64,000 nt of DNA from CAINVV01 sp963663675 (GCA_963663675.1 OY760498.1:2232001-2296000), one strand, 5' to 3'. Shown: positions 54,918 to 63,858, numbered from the stretch's first letter. Translations and numbers: made by a program. The notes: a model not told the origin generated them from the sequence alone.

Positions 54918-55292
54918 ATGAAGGAACTTACGCGTGCTGAAGAGCAGCTGATGCAGATTCTCTGGAAACTCAAAAAAGGATTCGTCAAAGACCTGATCGA
55001 TCATATCCCGGAACCGAAACCGGCTTACAATACGGTTTCAACATTTATCAGGATCATGGAGAAAAAAGGTTTTGTCGGTCATACTGCATACGGCAAAACG
55101 CACGAATATTACCCTCTGATCACCAAGAAAGAGTACACAAAACTGTACATGAAGAGCTTTATAAAGAATTATTTCAGCAATTCATTCCAGGAGATGGTCT
55201 CCTTCTTTGCCAAAGAGGATAAGATGAGCATATCAGAAATTGAAAAACTTCTGCAGGATGTTAAAAAAGATCTGGAAAAAGAAAAAAAATAA
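54918..55292 (+). CDS. BlaI/MecI/CopY-family transcriptional repressor
   Basis: The 124-residue protein has the winged-helix domain LTRAEEQLMQILWKLKKGFVKDLIDHIPEPKPAYNTVSTFIRIMEKKGFV (partly quoted) and a C-terminal dimerisation and cleavage region (SFQEMVSFFAKEDKMSISEIEKLL). In BlaI systems the repressor is inactivated by proteolysis triggered by the membrane peptidase BlaR1. The M56 gene 21 bases downstream is the matching sensor. Confidence 0.93.
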   Translation: MKELTRAEEQLMQILWKLKKGFVKDLIDHIPEPKPAYNTVSTFIRIMEKKGFVGHTAYGKTHEYYPLITKKEYTKLYMKSFIKNYFSNSFQEMVSFFAKEDKMSISEIEKLLQDVKKDLEKEKK

Positions 55293-55313
55293 GCTGATTA
55301 AATACGGGATAAA

Positions 55314-56633
55314 ATGAAAACAGCTATCATCAATTTTATTTTCGAGTCAGGCATCAGCCTGTCAATCTTCACATTAGTATATCTGCTGTTTCTTCGCAAG
55401 GAGACATTTTTCCTGCTCAACCGGATCTTTTTACTGGTGTCGCTGGCGATTTCCTTTGTGCTTCCATTTGTGCATTTCCGGTTGATGACAGCTCCATCCA
55501 CCAATATGATCGGTGAAGTCACTGTCACAGCACCCGGCTACCAAAACCTGTTGCAGACTGTGACAGTTTATGGATCGAAATTTTCGTTTGCCGTAGAACA
55601 AACTGTGCAGTCAATCGGCTGGATCAAGCTGATTTATCTTTCCGGAACAGTTATTTTTACTTTGCTCTTTCTTTACAGGCTGATACAGATCACGTTGCTG
55701 ATACTTAAAAACAAAAGCGAAACTAAAGACGGACTGAAAATTGTCAGGATTGACAGGGATATCACCCCGTTTTCCTTCTTCAATTTTGTTTTTATCAACA
55801 AGAATCAAGCTTACGGCCCGGGAATGAAAGAGATGTTTGCCCATGAGTCAGAACATGTCAGGCAAGGCCACTCCTTCGATGTTATTTTACTGGAACTGGC
55901 CACTATCCTACAATGGTTCAACCCGTTTATCTGGCTGCTGAAAAGGTCAGTCAGGGAAAACCACGAATTTCTTGCCGATCACGGCGTACTAAAACCGGGT
56001 ATAAGCCCGGCAGCCTACAGGCTGCTGTTATTGGGCAGCTCTTTTGAGCAACAGCCGGTTATTGCGAACAATTTCAATTATTCACTAATTAAAATCAGAA
56101 TTCAGATGATGACGAAAATAAAATCCTCCAGAACCGCAGCCTTAAAACTCTCAATGGGTATACTGGCTACTGCCGCGCTTCTTATGGTTTTTGCCTTTGA
56201 CGGAACGCAAACCAACGCGCAGGAAAAGAAAACTACCGGTAAGACGACCCAGGCTGCCACAAGTACTCAGCAAAAAACAAATCGCAACAGTAATGCCAAT
56301 AATACTGGTACCAAAGACCAGGTCTTTGTGGTGGTAGAAGAGATGCCTGAATTTCCGGGAGGTGAAATAGCTTTGAGGGAGCACTTAGCCAAAGCAATCA
56401 AATATCCGGAGGATGCCAAGAAAGCCGGAATACAGGGTAAAGTGTTTGTTACCTTCGTTGTTGACAAAACAGGCCATGTCGTGGATGCCAAAATTGCAAG
56501 AGGCGCCAGTCCAAGCCTCGACAAAGAAGCGCTCAGGGTAACTGAAAGCCTTCCAGACTGGAAACCCGGCAAACAGAGGGGTGAAAATGTAGCTGTATCA
56601 TACACTATCCCAATCCAGTTTGCTTTAAAATAA
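55314..56633 (+). CDS. BlaR1-like M56 metallopeptidase with C-terminal TonB domain
   Basis: The 439-residue protein has N-terminal transmembrane helices (about residues 5-25, 37-55, 100-125), a cytosolic zinc-peptidase domain with HESEH (H177, E178, H181) and NHEFLADHGVL, and a further membrane helix (about 280-300). A Thr/Gln/Asn-rich linker follows. The last 90 residues form a TonB_C domain (PGGEIALREHLAKAIKYP, GKVFVTFVVDKTGHV). There is no penicillin-binding domain as in true BlaR1. It is presumably the sensor-protease for the adjacent repressor; the signal is unknown. Confidence 0.92.
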   Translation: MKTAIINFIFESGISLSIFTLVYLLFLRKETFFLLNRIFLLVSLAISFVLPFVHFRLMTAPSTNMIGEVTVTAPGYQNLLQTVTVYGSKFSFAVEQTVQSIGWIKLIYLSGTVIFTLLFLYRLIQITLLILKNKSETKDGLKIVRIDRDITPFSFFNFVFINKNQAYGPGMKEMFAHESEHVRQGHSFDVILLELATILQWFNPFIWLLKRSVRENHEFLADHGVLKPGISPAAYRLLLLGSSFEQQPVIANNFNYSLIKIRIQMMTKIKSSRTAALKLSMGILATAALLMVFAFDGTQTNAQEKKTTGKTTQAATSTQQKTNRNSNANNTGTKDQVFVVVEEMPEFPGGEIALREHLAKAIKYPEDAKKAGIQGKVFVTFVVDKTGHVVDAKIARGASPSLDKEALRVTESLPDWKPGKQRGENVAVSYTIPIQFALK

Positions 56634-56656
56634 TGCAGCCAAACAACAATTCAGGA

Positions 56657-56804
56657 GGGTGTCTTAAAAATTCATTTTAACCGCAGAGAGCGCAAAGAAG
56701 GCGCAAAGTACACGAAGTTAACCTATTGATATTTAGTCGCTCTGCGTCCTCAGCATAACTCTTTGCGTTCTCTGCGGTTTGGTTTTATTACTTTTAAGAC
56801 ACCC
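56657..56804. repeat. 148-bp palindromic intergenic element
   Basis: Perfect 13-bp terminal inverted repeats GGGTGTCTTAAAA (56657-56669) and TTTTAAGACACCC (56792-56804) enclose a second inverted pair, AACCGCAGAGAGCGCAAAG and CTTTGCGTTCTCTGCGGTTT. No coding frame is present. The form resembles a MITE or a mobile palindromic unit. Confidence 0.8.
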
Positions 56805-56826
56805 ATCATGATCTATTTTATTCCGG

Positions 56827-58062
56827 ATGTCAAAGCTTCTTCTCATATTAGTTCTGATTGGAATCCCCTACCATTCATTCCCCCAGGATTTGGACCGTTT
56901 GATACTGAACAATGAGTATGACAGGGCTTTAAACCTGATAGACAGCAGTTTGGCGAGAAACAAAAATCAACCGGAGTTGTATCTCAAAAAAGGAATATTA
57001 CTTCAACGAAAATTTGATTATGCCGGGGCTTTGTTCAGCTTGCAAAAGGCGTATCAGCTTGATTCACTTAACAAAACAACCATCAGCGAACTCGCGGATG
57101 TGAATTCAAGTCTCGGCAATTACCGCCAGGCCCTACCCTACTACCAGGCTCTTTATCAAGCCGATACCACAAATATTGTCAATTCTCTGAGAGTGGCCCG
57201 GGCCTGGTTCAACGTCAAATCCTACAGGGAACCTTACCGGATACTTTTATCAGCTTATAAAAAAGACAGTTCCAACCTCTACATAAACAAGCAACTGGCA
57301 ATATCCGCGATGCGGTCCGGACACGACAGCCTGGCAATTGCCCTGTTCAATAAAGTAATATTTCAAAATCCTTCCGATCTGTCGAATTTCACTAACCTTA
57401 CCCTGATCTATCAGAAAAAGGAGCTCTACTACAAATTGACAAAAACCCTGGAAATGGCTATTCAGTTCTTCCCGGAGGAAACAAACTTACTACTCCGGCT
57501 GGGTGATGTACATTATGCGAAAAGAGTTTACTCCAAAGCAATACAACCCTATGAAAAATACCTTTCCAAAGGTGATTCAGCCCCTGATGTGCTGAAGAAC
57601 CTCGGTATCAGCTATTATTATGAAAAGCGGTTGAAAGAAGGCATTTACCTTCTTGACAAGTCATTGATGCTTAAACCAAATGACCCTGTGACCGGACTGT
57701 TTCTCGGCTTATGTTACAAGGAACTGAATGAATTGGATGAAAGTATCGGATACTTGAATTTTGCGGCTAAAATTGCTGTTCCTTACTACATGTCAGATAT
57801 TTACAATCAGCTCGGGAATATTTACATCCAGAGAAAAAAGTACAAAAAGTCGGTGGAATTGCTGAAGAAGGCTTATCGTGTGGATACCACCAAATCCGAA
57901 ATACTTTTCAAAATCGGGAACACCTATGATGTCTGGCAAAAAGACAAATCACAGGCCCTCAGGTATTACAATTCCTACCTGAAATACCCGAAAGACAGTT
58001 CCGAAATGCATCAGAAACTCACTGAATATGTGCTGGAACGCAAGTCGAAACTAGGTAAGTAA
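56827..58062 (+). CDS. Exported tetratricopeptide repeat protein
   Basis: The 411-residue protein has a signal peptide (residues about 1-19, PYHSFPQ). The rest is an array of about ten TPRs, such as NEYDRALNLIDSSLAR, RVYSKAIQPYEKYLSKGD and KYKKSVELLKKAYRVD. It lies behind the M56 gene on the same strand, separated by the palindromic element, and may or may not share its regulation. It is convergent with metA, 7 bases between the stops. Function unknown. Confidence 0.88.
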   Translation: MSKLLLILVLIGIPYHSFPQDLDRLILNNEYDRALNLIDSSLARNKNQPELYLKKGILLQRKFDYAGALFSLQKAYQLDSLNKTTISELADVNSSLGNYRQALPYYQALYQADTTNIVNSLRVARAWFNVKSYREPYRILLSAYKKDSSNLYINKQLAISAMRSGHDSLAIALFNKVIFQNPSDLSNFTNLTLIYQKKELYYKLTKTLEMAIQFFPEETNLLLRLGDVHYAKRVYSKAIQPYEKYLSKGDSAPDVLKNLGISYYYEKRLKEGIYLLDKSLMLKPNDPVTGLFLGLCYKELNELDESIGYLNFAAKIAVPYYMSDIYNQLGNIYIQRKKYKKSVELLKKAYRVDTTKSEILFKIGNTYDVWQKDKSQALRYYNSYLKYPKDSSEMHQKLTEYVLERKSKLGK

Positions 58063-58069
58063 ACAGCTC

Positions 58070-58987
58070 TTACTTTATATCCTTCAGATCATACGGGGTC
58101 TCCTGGTAGACGTAATAGTTGAGCCAGTTTGAAAACAGCAGGTTGGCATGCGATCTCCAGCTTAATATCGGACGGTCATCAGGGTTGTTTGCCGGGTAAT
58201 AATTTTCCGGTTTGTCGATAGGCAGTCCCTTTTCCATATCCCGTTTGTATTCACGGTCCAGGGTTCTGAGCGAATATTCGGGATGGCCTGTGATAAATAT
58301 TTGCCGTCCATTTTCTGCAATGGCCATATAAACCCCGGCCTTTGCTGATTCTGAAAGCAACTGAACTTCGGGAACATTTTGAAAATCAACTGCTTTAACC
58401 TCAGTATGGCGGGAATGAGGAGCTCTGTATATATCATCAAAACCTCTGAACAAAGGAAGCTTTTTGTCTCTGACGGTATGGTCGAAAACGCCAAACATCT
58501 TCTTTTCAAGAGGAAATTTCGGAATTCCGTAATAATGATAAAGGCCGGCCTGTGACGCCCAGCAGATAAACATGGTCGATGTGACATGTTTGTGTGCCCA
58601 GTCAAAAATCTCGCAGATTTCCTTCCAGTAATCGACCTCTTCAAACGGAAGATGCTCAACCGGGGCACCGGTAATAATCATCCCGTCATATCTTTTCTTC
58701 CTGATTTGGGAAAAAGTCTGGTAGAACGCATCGAGATGGTCCTGCGGGGTATTCTTCGGAGTGTGCCCTTTGATTTGCAGAAAGTCAATCTCGATTTGAA
58801 GCGGCGTATTGGATAGCAACCGAAGCAGGTCTGTTTCGGTTGCTATCTTTAGTGGCATCAAATTAAGAATCACGATCTTCAGCGGACGAATATCCTGGTG
58901 TTCGGCTCTGGTCTGATCGATTACAAAAATATTCTCTTCCCGCAGCAAATCGATGGCTGGCAAGCCATCTGGCAGATTTAATGGCAT
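58070..58987 (-). CDS. metA: Homoserine O-acetyltransferase, MetA type
   Basis: The 305-residue enzyme acylates homoserine, the first committed step to methionine. The nucleophile is C142 in FICWASQAGLYHYYG, with the His/Glu of the triad in FITGHPEYS and beyond. Residue 111 is Glu (ITGAPVEHLPFEEVDYW); in this family Glu at 111 goes with acetyl-CoA use and Gly with succinyl-CoA. The companion O-acetylhomoserine sulfhydrylase fits acetyl. It is the last gene of the lysC-metY-metA operon, 36 bases after metY. Confidence 0.94.
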   Translation of the reverse strand: MPLNLPDGLPAIDLLREENIFVIDQTRAEHQDIRPLKIVILNLMPLKIATETDLLRLLSNTPLQIEIDFLQIKGHTPKNTPQDHLDAFYQTFSQIRKKRYDGMIITGAPVEHLPFEEVDYWKEICEIFDWAHKHVTSTMFICWASQAGLYHYYGIPKFPLEKKMFGVFDHTVRDKKLPLFRGFDDIYRAPHSRHTEVKAVDFQNVPEVQLLSESAKAGVYMAIAENGRQIFITGHPEYSLRTLDREYKRDMEKGLPIDKPENYYPANNPDDRPILSWRSHANLLFSNWLNYYVYQETPYDLKDIK

Positions 58988-59023
58988 AATTCAAAATTTA
59001 ATGGAACAAAGTTCAAAAATAAC

Positions 59024-60325
59024 TTAAATCTTATCCAAAGCCTGTGAAAAATCGGCAATAATATCATCAATGTGCTCAATACCCACAGAAACTCTCAGTT
59101 GTGCTGGCTTAACACCGGCAAGAAGTTGCTCATCATCACTCAGTTGCGAATGGGTTGTCGCTGAAGGCTGAATAATCAATGTGCGCACATCACCTACGTT
59201 GGCAAGGTGGCTGACCAGTTCAAGATTATTGACAAGTTCCGTGGCATTTTCCTTGCTTCCTCTGACAGTAAATGAAAGTACGGCACCTGCACCTTTCGTG
59301 AGGTATTTTTGAGCTAATTCGTAATTTTCATCTCCTTTCAACCCCGGGTAGTTGACCGATTCAACTTTAGGATGCTTCTGCAGCCATTCAGCCAGTGCAA
59401 TGGTGTTCTGAACATGGCGCTCAACCCTCAGGGAGAGTGTTTCAAGGCCCTGGATCAACTGAAACGAATTGAACGGGGAGATAGCAGGACCAAAGTCGCG
59501 AAGTCCTTCAACCCTCGCCCTGATGATAAAGGCAATATTCCCGAAAGGGCCGTCTGCACCGAAAACATCCCAAAATTTAAGTCCGTGGTATCCTTCCGAA
59601 GGCTCAGTGAATCCGGGATATTTGCCATTCCCCCAGTTGAAATTGCCACCATCGATGATTACGCCGCCAATGGATGTTCCATGACCTCCAATCCACTTGG
59701 TGGCTGATTCAACCACAACATTTGCACCATGCTCGAGCGGACGGAAAAGGGCACCGCCGCAGGCGAAGGTATTGTCCACTATTAAAGGCAAATCATGTTT
59801 TTTCGCCAGAACTGCAAATTTCTCAAAATCAGGTACATTGTAACTTGGATTTCCTATGGTTTCAAGGTAAATAGCCTTGGTTTTTGCATCTATCAGCTTT
59901 TCAAAGCTGTCTGGATTAAGATTCGCGGCAAAACGCGCCTGGATGCCGATATTTTTAAATGTCACCTTGAACTGGTTATAGGAACCGCCGTACAAATAGG
60001 GTGAAGTGACAAAATTGTCACCTGCTCCGGCAATATTCGTGATGGCAATAAACTGTGCGGCATGACCGGACGACACTGCCAATGCTGCGACCCCACCCTC
60101 CAGGGCTGCCATCCGCTTTTCAAATACATCCGTGGTTGGATTCATCAACCTGGTGTAGATATTGCCAAACTCTCTCAGTCCAAAAAGATTGGCAGCATGT
60201 TCTGAGCTTTTAAAGACATAAGAGGTAGTCTGGTAAATCGGAACTGCCCTTGAAAGGGTGTCCTGATCAGGCGTGTGTCCTGCATGAACCTGCAGCGTTT
60301 CAAATTTTTGTTTTTGTGTACTCAT
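59024..60325 (-). CDS. metY: O-acetylhomoserine sulfhydrylase (aminocarboxypropyltransferase)
   Basis: The 433-residue PLP enzyme makes homocysteine from O-acetylhomoserine and sulfide. The N-terminal FETLQVHAGHTPDQDTLSRAVPIYQTTSYVF (partly quoted) and the PLP lysine in ESATKWIGGHGTSIGG are typical of the large MetY group, as is the length. It uses the product of MetA encoded downstream. It lies 40 bases after the aspartate kinase gene. Confidence 0.95.
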   Translation of the reverse strand: MSTQKQKFETLQVHAGHTPDQDTLSRAVPIYQTTSYVFKSSEHAANLFGLREFGNIYTRLMNPTTDVFEKRMAALEGGVAALAVSSGHAAQFIAITNIAGAGDNFVTSPYLYGGSYNQFKVTFKNIGIQARFAANLNPDSFEKLIDAKTKAIYLETIGNPSYNVPDFEKFAVLAKKHDLPLIVDNTFACGGALFRPLEHGANVVVESATKWIGGHGTSIGGVIIDGGNFNWGNGKYPGFTEPSEGYHGLKFWDVFGADGPFGNIAFIIRARVEGLRDFGPAISPFNSFQLIQGLETLSLRVERHVQNTIALAEWLQKHPKVESVNYPGLKGDENYELAQKYLTKGAGAVLSFTVRGSKENATELVNNLELVSHLANVGDVRTLIIQPSATTHSQLSDDEQLLAGVKPAQLRVSVGIEHIDDIIADFSQALDKI

Positions 60326-60365
60326 CGTGTAGAAATTTAAATTGTATTTGTATTTGATTTATTAA

Positions 60366-61739
60366 TTATTTCTCGAAAAATTCCCTGTGAATTGCCCTGA
60401 CGGCAGGAGTTCTGTCCTGCGTCTGAACAAGGTAATAACTTACTATGGGTGAGGCACCTGAACAACTCATCAGCACATTGATGCTTTCTGAGGCCAAAGC
60501 CGTAAATATCCTTGCCGCGATTCCGAAATTATCTGTAATTCCGTGTCCTACAGCGGCTACAATGGAAATATCATCTTCGACCTGCAATTTCCCAACAGCG
60601 GTCAATTCAATAGCGCTGACAACAGCAAAGGCATTCTGAAGGTCTTTTTTTGCCAGTAGAATATTGATGGATATCTGTGATGTAAGAACCGAGCTGATGT
60701 TGATTCCCGCAAGATGCAGAGCAGTAGTAACTTTGGCCAGAATTCCTGGTTTGAGTCCGACTCCCGGTCCCTTTAATTTGAGCAATCCAAAATCATCGCT
60801 GAAAGTCACGCTTTTGATCACTCCCTTCTGGACCGATTTTTCCCGGCTTATGATGGTCAAAGGAGCAGCCACATCCAGGGTACCGTAAATATTGAACACG
60901 CGAATGGGTATATGCGGATCAGTAAGTGGCTCCACTGTCCTTGGATGCAATATTTTTGCGCCAAAATAGGCCAACTCGGCAGCCTCGTTGTACGACAATT
61001 TTTCTATCAGGACAGGCTTGCTCACCAGTTTCGGATCGGAACTCAGAAATCCGTTGACATCTTTCCAGATATCCAGTGATGATGCACCCACACAACGGGC
61101 CAGCGCTGCTGCTGCATAATCACTGCCTCCCCTGCCGAACAAAGTAGTTTTCTGGTCTTTTGATACACCATAGAAACCAGGAACGACAAATATCAGATCT
61201 TCGCTCAACGAATCGCGGACACTGATTGTAGACAAATGAAAATCGGCTGAGGCATTCCCATATTCGCCATCTGTAAAAAGGCCTATTGATTCGGGGAAGC
61301 TTACCCTGGACTGAAGTCCCTGTGACAACAGAATACTGTTCAGGAAAATGGCAGACAATCTTTCACCATATGAAAGTACATGATCTTCAAGGGCTTTTGA
61401 GGCGTCGCCGGTAAGTGCGATGCCATGCAGATAGTTTTTCAGTTCCTCCAGCTGATCACCGAGCAGTGTGAGTGTTTCTGCCAGGAGCTGCTCATCTTCA
61501 ATAAAATGAGTCAGAATACCGGATTTGAGTTCCAGCAGATACTGGACCGTTTTTTCTGCTACGTTCTCATCATGACGGGTTTTTTCGAGCGCTTCAATCA
61601 GAAAATTTGTGACACCATGAAATGCAGAAACGACGATGATCAGAGGTTGGTTGTAATTCTTAACTACTTGAATGATACGATGAATCTCTTCCTTACTCCT
61701 AAGATTAGACCCACCGAATTTTACTACAATTTTCGGCAT
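60366..61739 (-). CDS. lysC: Aspartate kinase, monofunctional
   Basis: The 457-residue enzyme phosphorylates aspartate, the entry to lysine, threonine and methionine. It starts KIVVKFGGSNLRSKEEI (kinase motif KFGGS) and contains LFGRGGSDYAAAALA and GAKILHPRTVEPL. Two ACT-like segments fill the last 150 residues (LKLKGPGVGLKPGILAKV, ISIVAAVGHGITDNFGIAARIF), so allosteric control by an end product is likely. No homoserine dehydrogenase domain is fused. Its position ahead of metY and metA suggests methionine-linked control. Confidence 0.94.
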   Translation of the reverse strand: MPKIVVKFGGSNLRSKEEIHRIIQVVKNYNQPLIIVVSAFHGVTNFLIEALEKTRHDENVAEKTVQYLLELKSGILTHFIEDEQLLAETLTLLGDQLEELKNYLHGIALTGDASKALEDHVLSYGERLSAIFLNSILLSQGLQSRVSFPESIGLFTDGEYGNASADFHLSTISVRDSLSEDLIFVVPGFYGVSKDQKTTLFGRGGSDYAAAALARCVGASSLDIWKDVNGFLSSDPKLVSKPVLIEKLSYNEAAELAYFGAKILHPRTVEPLTDPHIPIRVFNIYGTLDVAAPLTIISREKSVQKGVIKSVTFSDDFGLLKLKGPGVGLKPGILAKVTTALHLAGINISSVLTSQISINILLAKKDLQNAFAVVSAIELTAVGKLQVEDDISIVAAVGHGITDNFGIAARIFTALASESINVLMSCSGASPIVSYYLVQTQDRTPAVRAIHREFFEK

Positions 61740-61773
61740 AGCTCAACATTTAAAATTAAAACTTGATGGAGTT

Positions 61774-61831
61774 TGTCAGTTCTGACACAATCTGGAAAGC
61801 CTTCAAACAGGTTTGAGCCCGTGAGAAGGCT
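61774..61831 (-). promoter_or_regulatory. Hairpins in the leader of the methionine operon
   Basis: On the minus strand AGCCTTC (61831-61825) can pair with GAAGGCT (61804-61798). A competing stem TCAAAC/GTTTGA (61816-61811 with 61808-61803) overlaps it by two bases. A third hairpin is the palindrome TGTCAG-AA-CTGACA (61787-61774). The first stem begins inside the stop codon of the Met-rich mini-ORF. Confidence 0.45.
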
Positions 61832-61868
61832 ATTGCATAAACATAGACATGGTGCGCATAGATGACAT
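61830..61868 (-). CDS. Possible Met-rich leader peptide of the lysC-metY-metA operon
   Basis: ATG at 61868 opens a 12-codon frame reading MSSMRTMSMFMQ and stopping with TAG; five of the 12 residues are Met. It lies within the transcribed leader, 91 bases before lysC, and its stop overlaps the 5' arm of a hairpin. Leader peptides enriched in the end product are the mark of ribosome-mediated attenuation. With such a short frame, chance cannot be excluded. Confidence 0.35.
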   Translation of the reverse strand: MSSMRTMSMFMQ

Positions 61869-61972
61869 AATGCCTTTGGAAACACAACAAGGCTGTTGTA
61901 TTTCTGTGAGTGTGCGAGCATTTGTAGAAAAAAAGTGATTCATCCTGCGTGATTAAATTTTCAATCTGTGTG

Positions 61973-62004
61973 CAAACATAGGATATGAAATTTACAATTC
62001 CAAA
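61973..62004 (-). promoter_or_regulatory. Promoter of the lysC-metY-metA operon
   Basis: On the minus strand TTTG (62004-62001), 20 bases, then TATGTTTG (61980-61973) match the phylum consensus. Transcription would start near 61966 and give a leader of about 225 bases. The remainder of the intergenic region (62005-62194) is AT-rich and shows no other feature. Confidence 0.6.
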
Positions 62005-62194
62005 TATTTTTGAATCATTCTAAATAAAATTTTCAATTTTCCTGCCTGAAACCATTTTTATTCAGCTTATATGCTGCTTAAAATTCTTACACAGAGTATT
62101 AATAAATCCAATATGATATTTTAATATTATATTTTCAATTAATAGTAAGTTATTCTCTGTCTTATAAATAAAAAAGGCACTTTATTGATCCTGC

Positions 62195-62210
62195 TAAATT
62201 TGTAGTTTTG
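62195..62210 (+). promoter_or_regulatory. -7 promoter element(s) of the GH20 gene
   Basis: Two overlapping-phase matches to TAnnTTTG stand next to each other: TAAATTTG (62195-62202) and TAGTTTTG (62203-62210). They lie 26-41 bases before the ATG at 62236. No exact -33 TTTG is found. Confidence 0.5.
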
Positions 62211-62235
62211 CCATTTAAACCAAAAGTTCCGGATT

Positions 62236-63858
62236 ATGAAACGATATTTTATCATTCTGTTTGTCACAGGCTTCTCCATGGTTCATTTTTCTTGCCGGGA
62301 GGAAGTCAGAAGGCCGGAAGTGCAGGTTATTCCGCAGCCTGCCTCATTAACCAATATGGAAGGCACCTTTGCAATCGGATCACAGACCAAAGTGCTGATC
62401 AACAGTGATAGTCCGGAGATGCATAAGGTCACAAATTATTTGCGCAGTCATTTAGAATCATTCTATGAAATTGAAACCAAAGTATCCTTTTCAGGGTCCC
62501 CGGAAAAAAAATCGGTATTCATCAAGATGAACACCGGGTTAGCCCTGGCCAGGGAAGCATACCACCTGACTGTTTCACCCAAGGGAATTCTGCTGGAGGC
62601 ATCTTCTGCCAACGGATTGTTTTATGGCATCCAGACCCTGTTGCAGCTAATGCCACCGGTAAAACAAAAACTGTCAGTAGTGGTTCTTCCCGCGGTAGAG
62701 ATCAATGATACCCCCCGGTTTTCCTGGCGGGGATTGCACCTTGATGTGGGACGTCATTTCATGCCAAAGGAGTTTGTGCTGAAATACCTGGATTATATGG
62801 CCCTTCACAAGTTCAACACATTTCACTGGCACTTGACCGATGACCAGGGCTGGAGAATAGAAATCAAAAAGTACCCCCGGCTAACCGAGGTAGGATCGGT
62901 CAGAAAAGAGACGCTTGTTGGCCATTACGGCAGTAAATCATACGATGGAACACCTGCTGGTGGATTTTATACCCAGGAAGATGTCAAAGAGATCGTTGCC
63001 TATGCTGCAGACCGTTTTATCACCGTTGTACCTGAAATCGAGATGCCGGGCCATGCACTGGCTGCCCTTGCCGCCTATCCCGAACTCGGCTGTACCGGGG
63101 GACCCTATGAAGTCGGAACGACCTGGGGTGTATTTGATGATGTCTATTGTGCCGGGAAGGAGGAAACCTATGCATTTTTGCAGGATGTACTCACAGAAAT
63201 AATACCCCTCTTCCCCGGTGAGTACCTTCACATTGGCGGGGATGAATGTCCGAAAACCCGTTGGCAAAAATGCCCGCTGTGCAAGCAGAAAATGAAGGAA
63301 GAAGGCCTGAAATCCGAACACGAACTTCAAAGTTACTTCGTTCAGCGGATGGAAAAGTTTCTGAATGAAAATGGTAAAAAGCTTATTGGCTGGGATGAAA
63401 TACTGGAAGGCGGATTAGCCCCCAATGCGGCTGTCATGTCATGGCGCGGAGAAGAAGGTGGCATTGCAGCTGCCAGGGAACATCATAATGTTGTTATGAC
63501 ACCCGGAGAATATTGCTACCTGGATCATTACCAGGCAGATCCAAAAAATGAACCGTTAGCAATCGGTGGCTTTTTGCCACTTAAGAAGGTATATAGTTAT
63601 GAACCTGTGCCTGCAATTCTGCCGGAGGAAGATGCCAAATACATAATGGGCGCCCAGGGCAACGTTTGGACAGAATATATGAAGACTCCCGAACAAGTTG
63701 AATATATGGTCTATCCCCGTGCCGCGGCTCTTGCAGAGGTTATCTGGTCACCCAGGGGTTCAAGGGATTTTGAAAATTTCAAAGTCCGGTTGAACCGGTT
63801 ATCAAAATTGTACGATATAATGGGTTTAAATTACTGTAAAGCAGAGTTTAAACCATAA
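62236..63858 (+). CDS. Beta-N-acetylhexosaminidase, GH20, lipoprotein
   Basis: The 540-residue enzyme has a lipoprotein signal (HFSC, Cys20). The GH20b-like N-terminal domain (residues about 25-155) is followed by the TIM barrel: FSWRGLHLDVGRHFMPKEFV, FHWHLTDDQGWRIEIKKYP and the catalytic pair D336-E337 in HIGGDECPKTRW. The pair acts by substrate-assisted hydrolysis of terminal GlcNAc or GalNAc. It is probably on the outer membrane and acts on host glycans, chitin fragments or recycled peptidoglycan. Single-gene unit with a strong terminator. Confidence 0.95.
   Translation: MKRYFIILFVTGFSMVHFSCREEVRRPEVQVIPQPASLTNMEGTFAIGSQTKVLINSDSPEMHKVTNYLRSHLESFYEIETKVSFSGSPEKKSVFIKMNTGLALAREAYHLTVSPKGILLEASSANGLFYGIQTLLQLMPPVKQKLSVVVLPAVEINDTPRFSWRGLHLDVGRHFMPKEFVLKYLDYMALHKFNTFHWHLTDDQGWRIEIKKYPRLTEVGSVRKETLVGHYGSKSYDGTPAGGFYTQEDVKEIVAYAADRFITVVPEIEMPGHALAALAAYPELGCTGGPYEVGTTWGVFDDVYCAGKEETYAFLQDVLTEIIPLFPGEYLHIGGDECPKTRWQKCPLCKQKMKEEGLKSEHELQSYFVQRMEKFLNENGKKLIGWDEILEGGLAPNAAVMSWRGEEGGIAAAREHHNVVMTPGEYCYLDHYQADPKNEPLAIGGFLPLKKVYSYEPVPAILPEEDAKYIMGAQGNVWTEYMKTPEQVEYMVYPRAAALAEVIWSPRGSRDFENFKVRLNRLSKLYDIMGLNYCKAEFKP

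Noticed and set aside
61724..61921. 65-codon minus-strand frame upstream of and overlapping lysC
   Set aside because: It overlaps the lysC start in another frame, is Cys/Leu-rich without a recognisable pattern, and has no conserved features. The much shorter Met-rich frame is the only one with a plausible leader role.
61740..61966. SAM riboswitch before the methionine operon
   Set aside because: I looked for the conserved cores of SAM-I and SAM-II types and did not find them in the leader.
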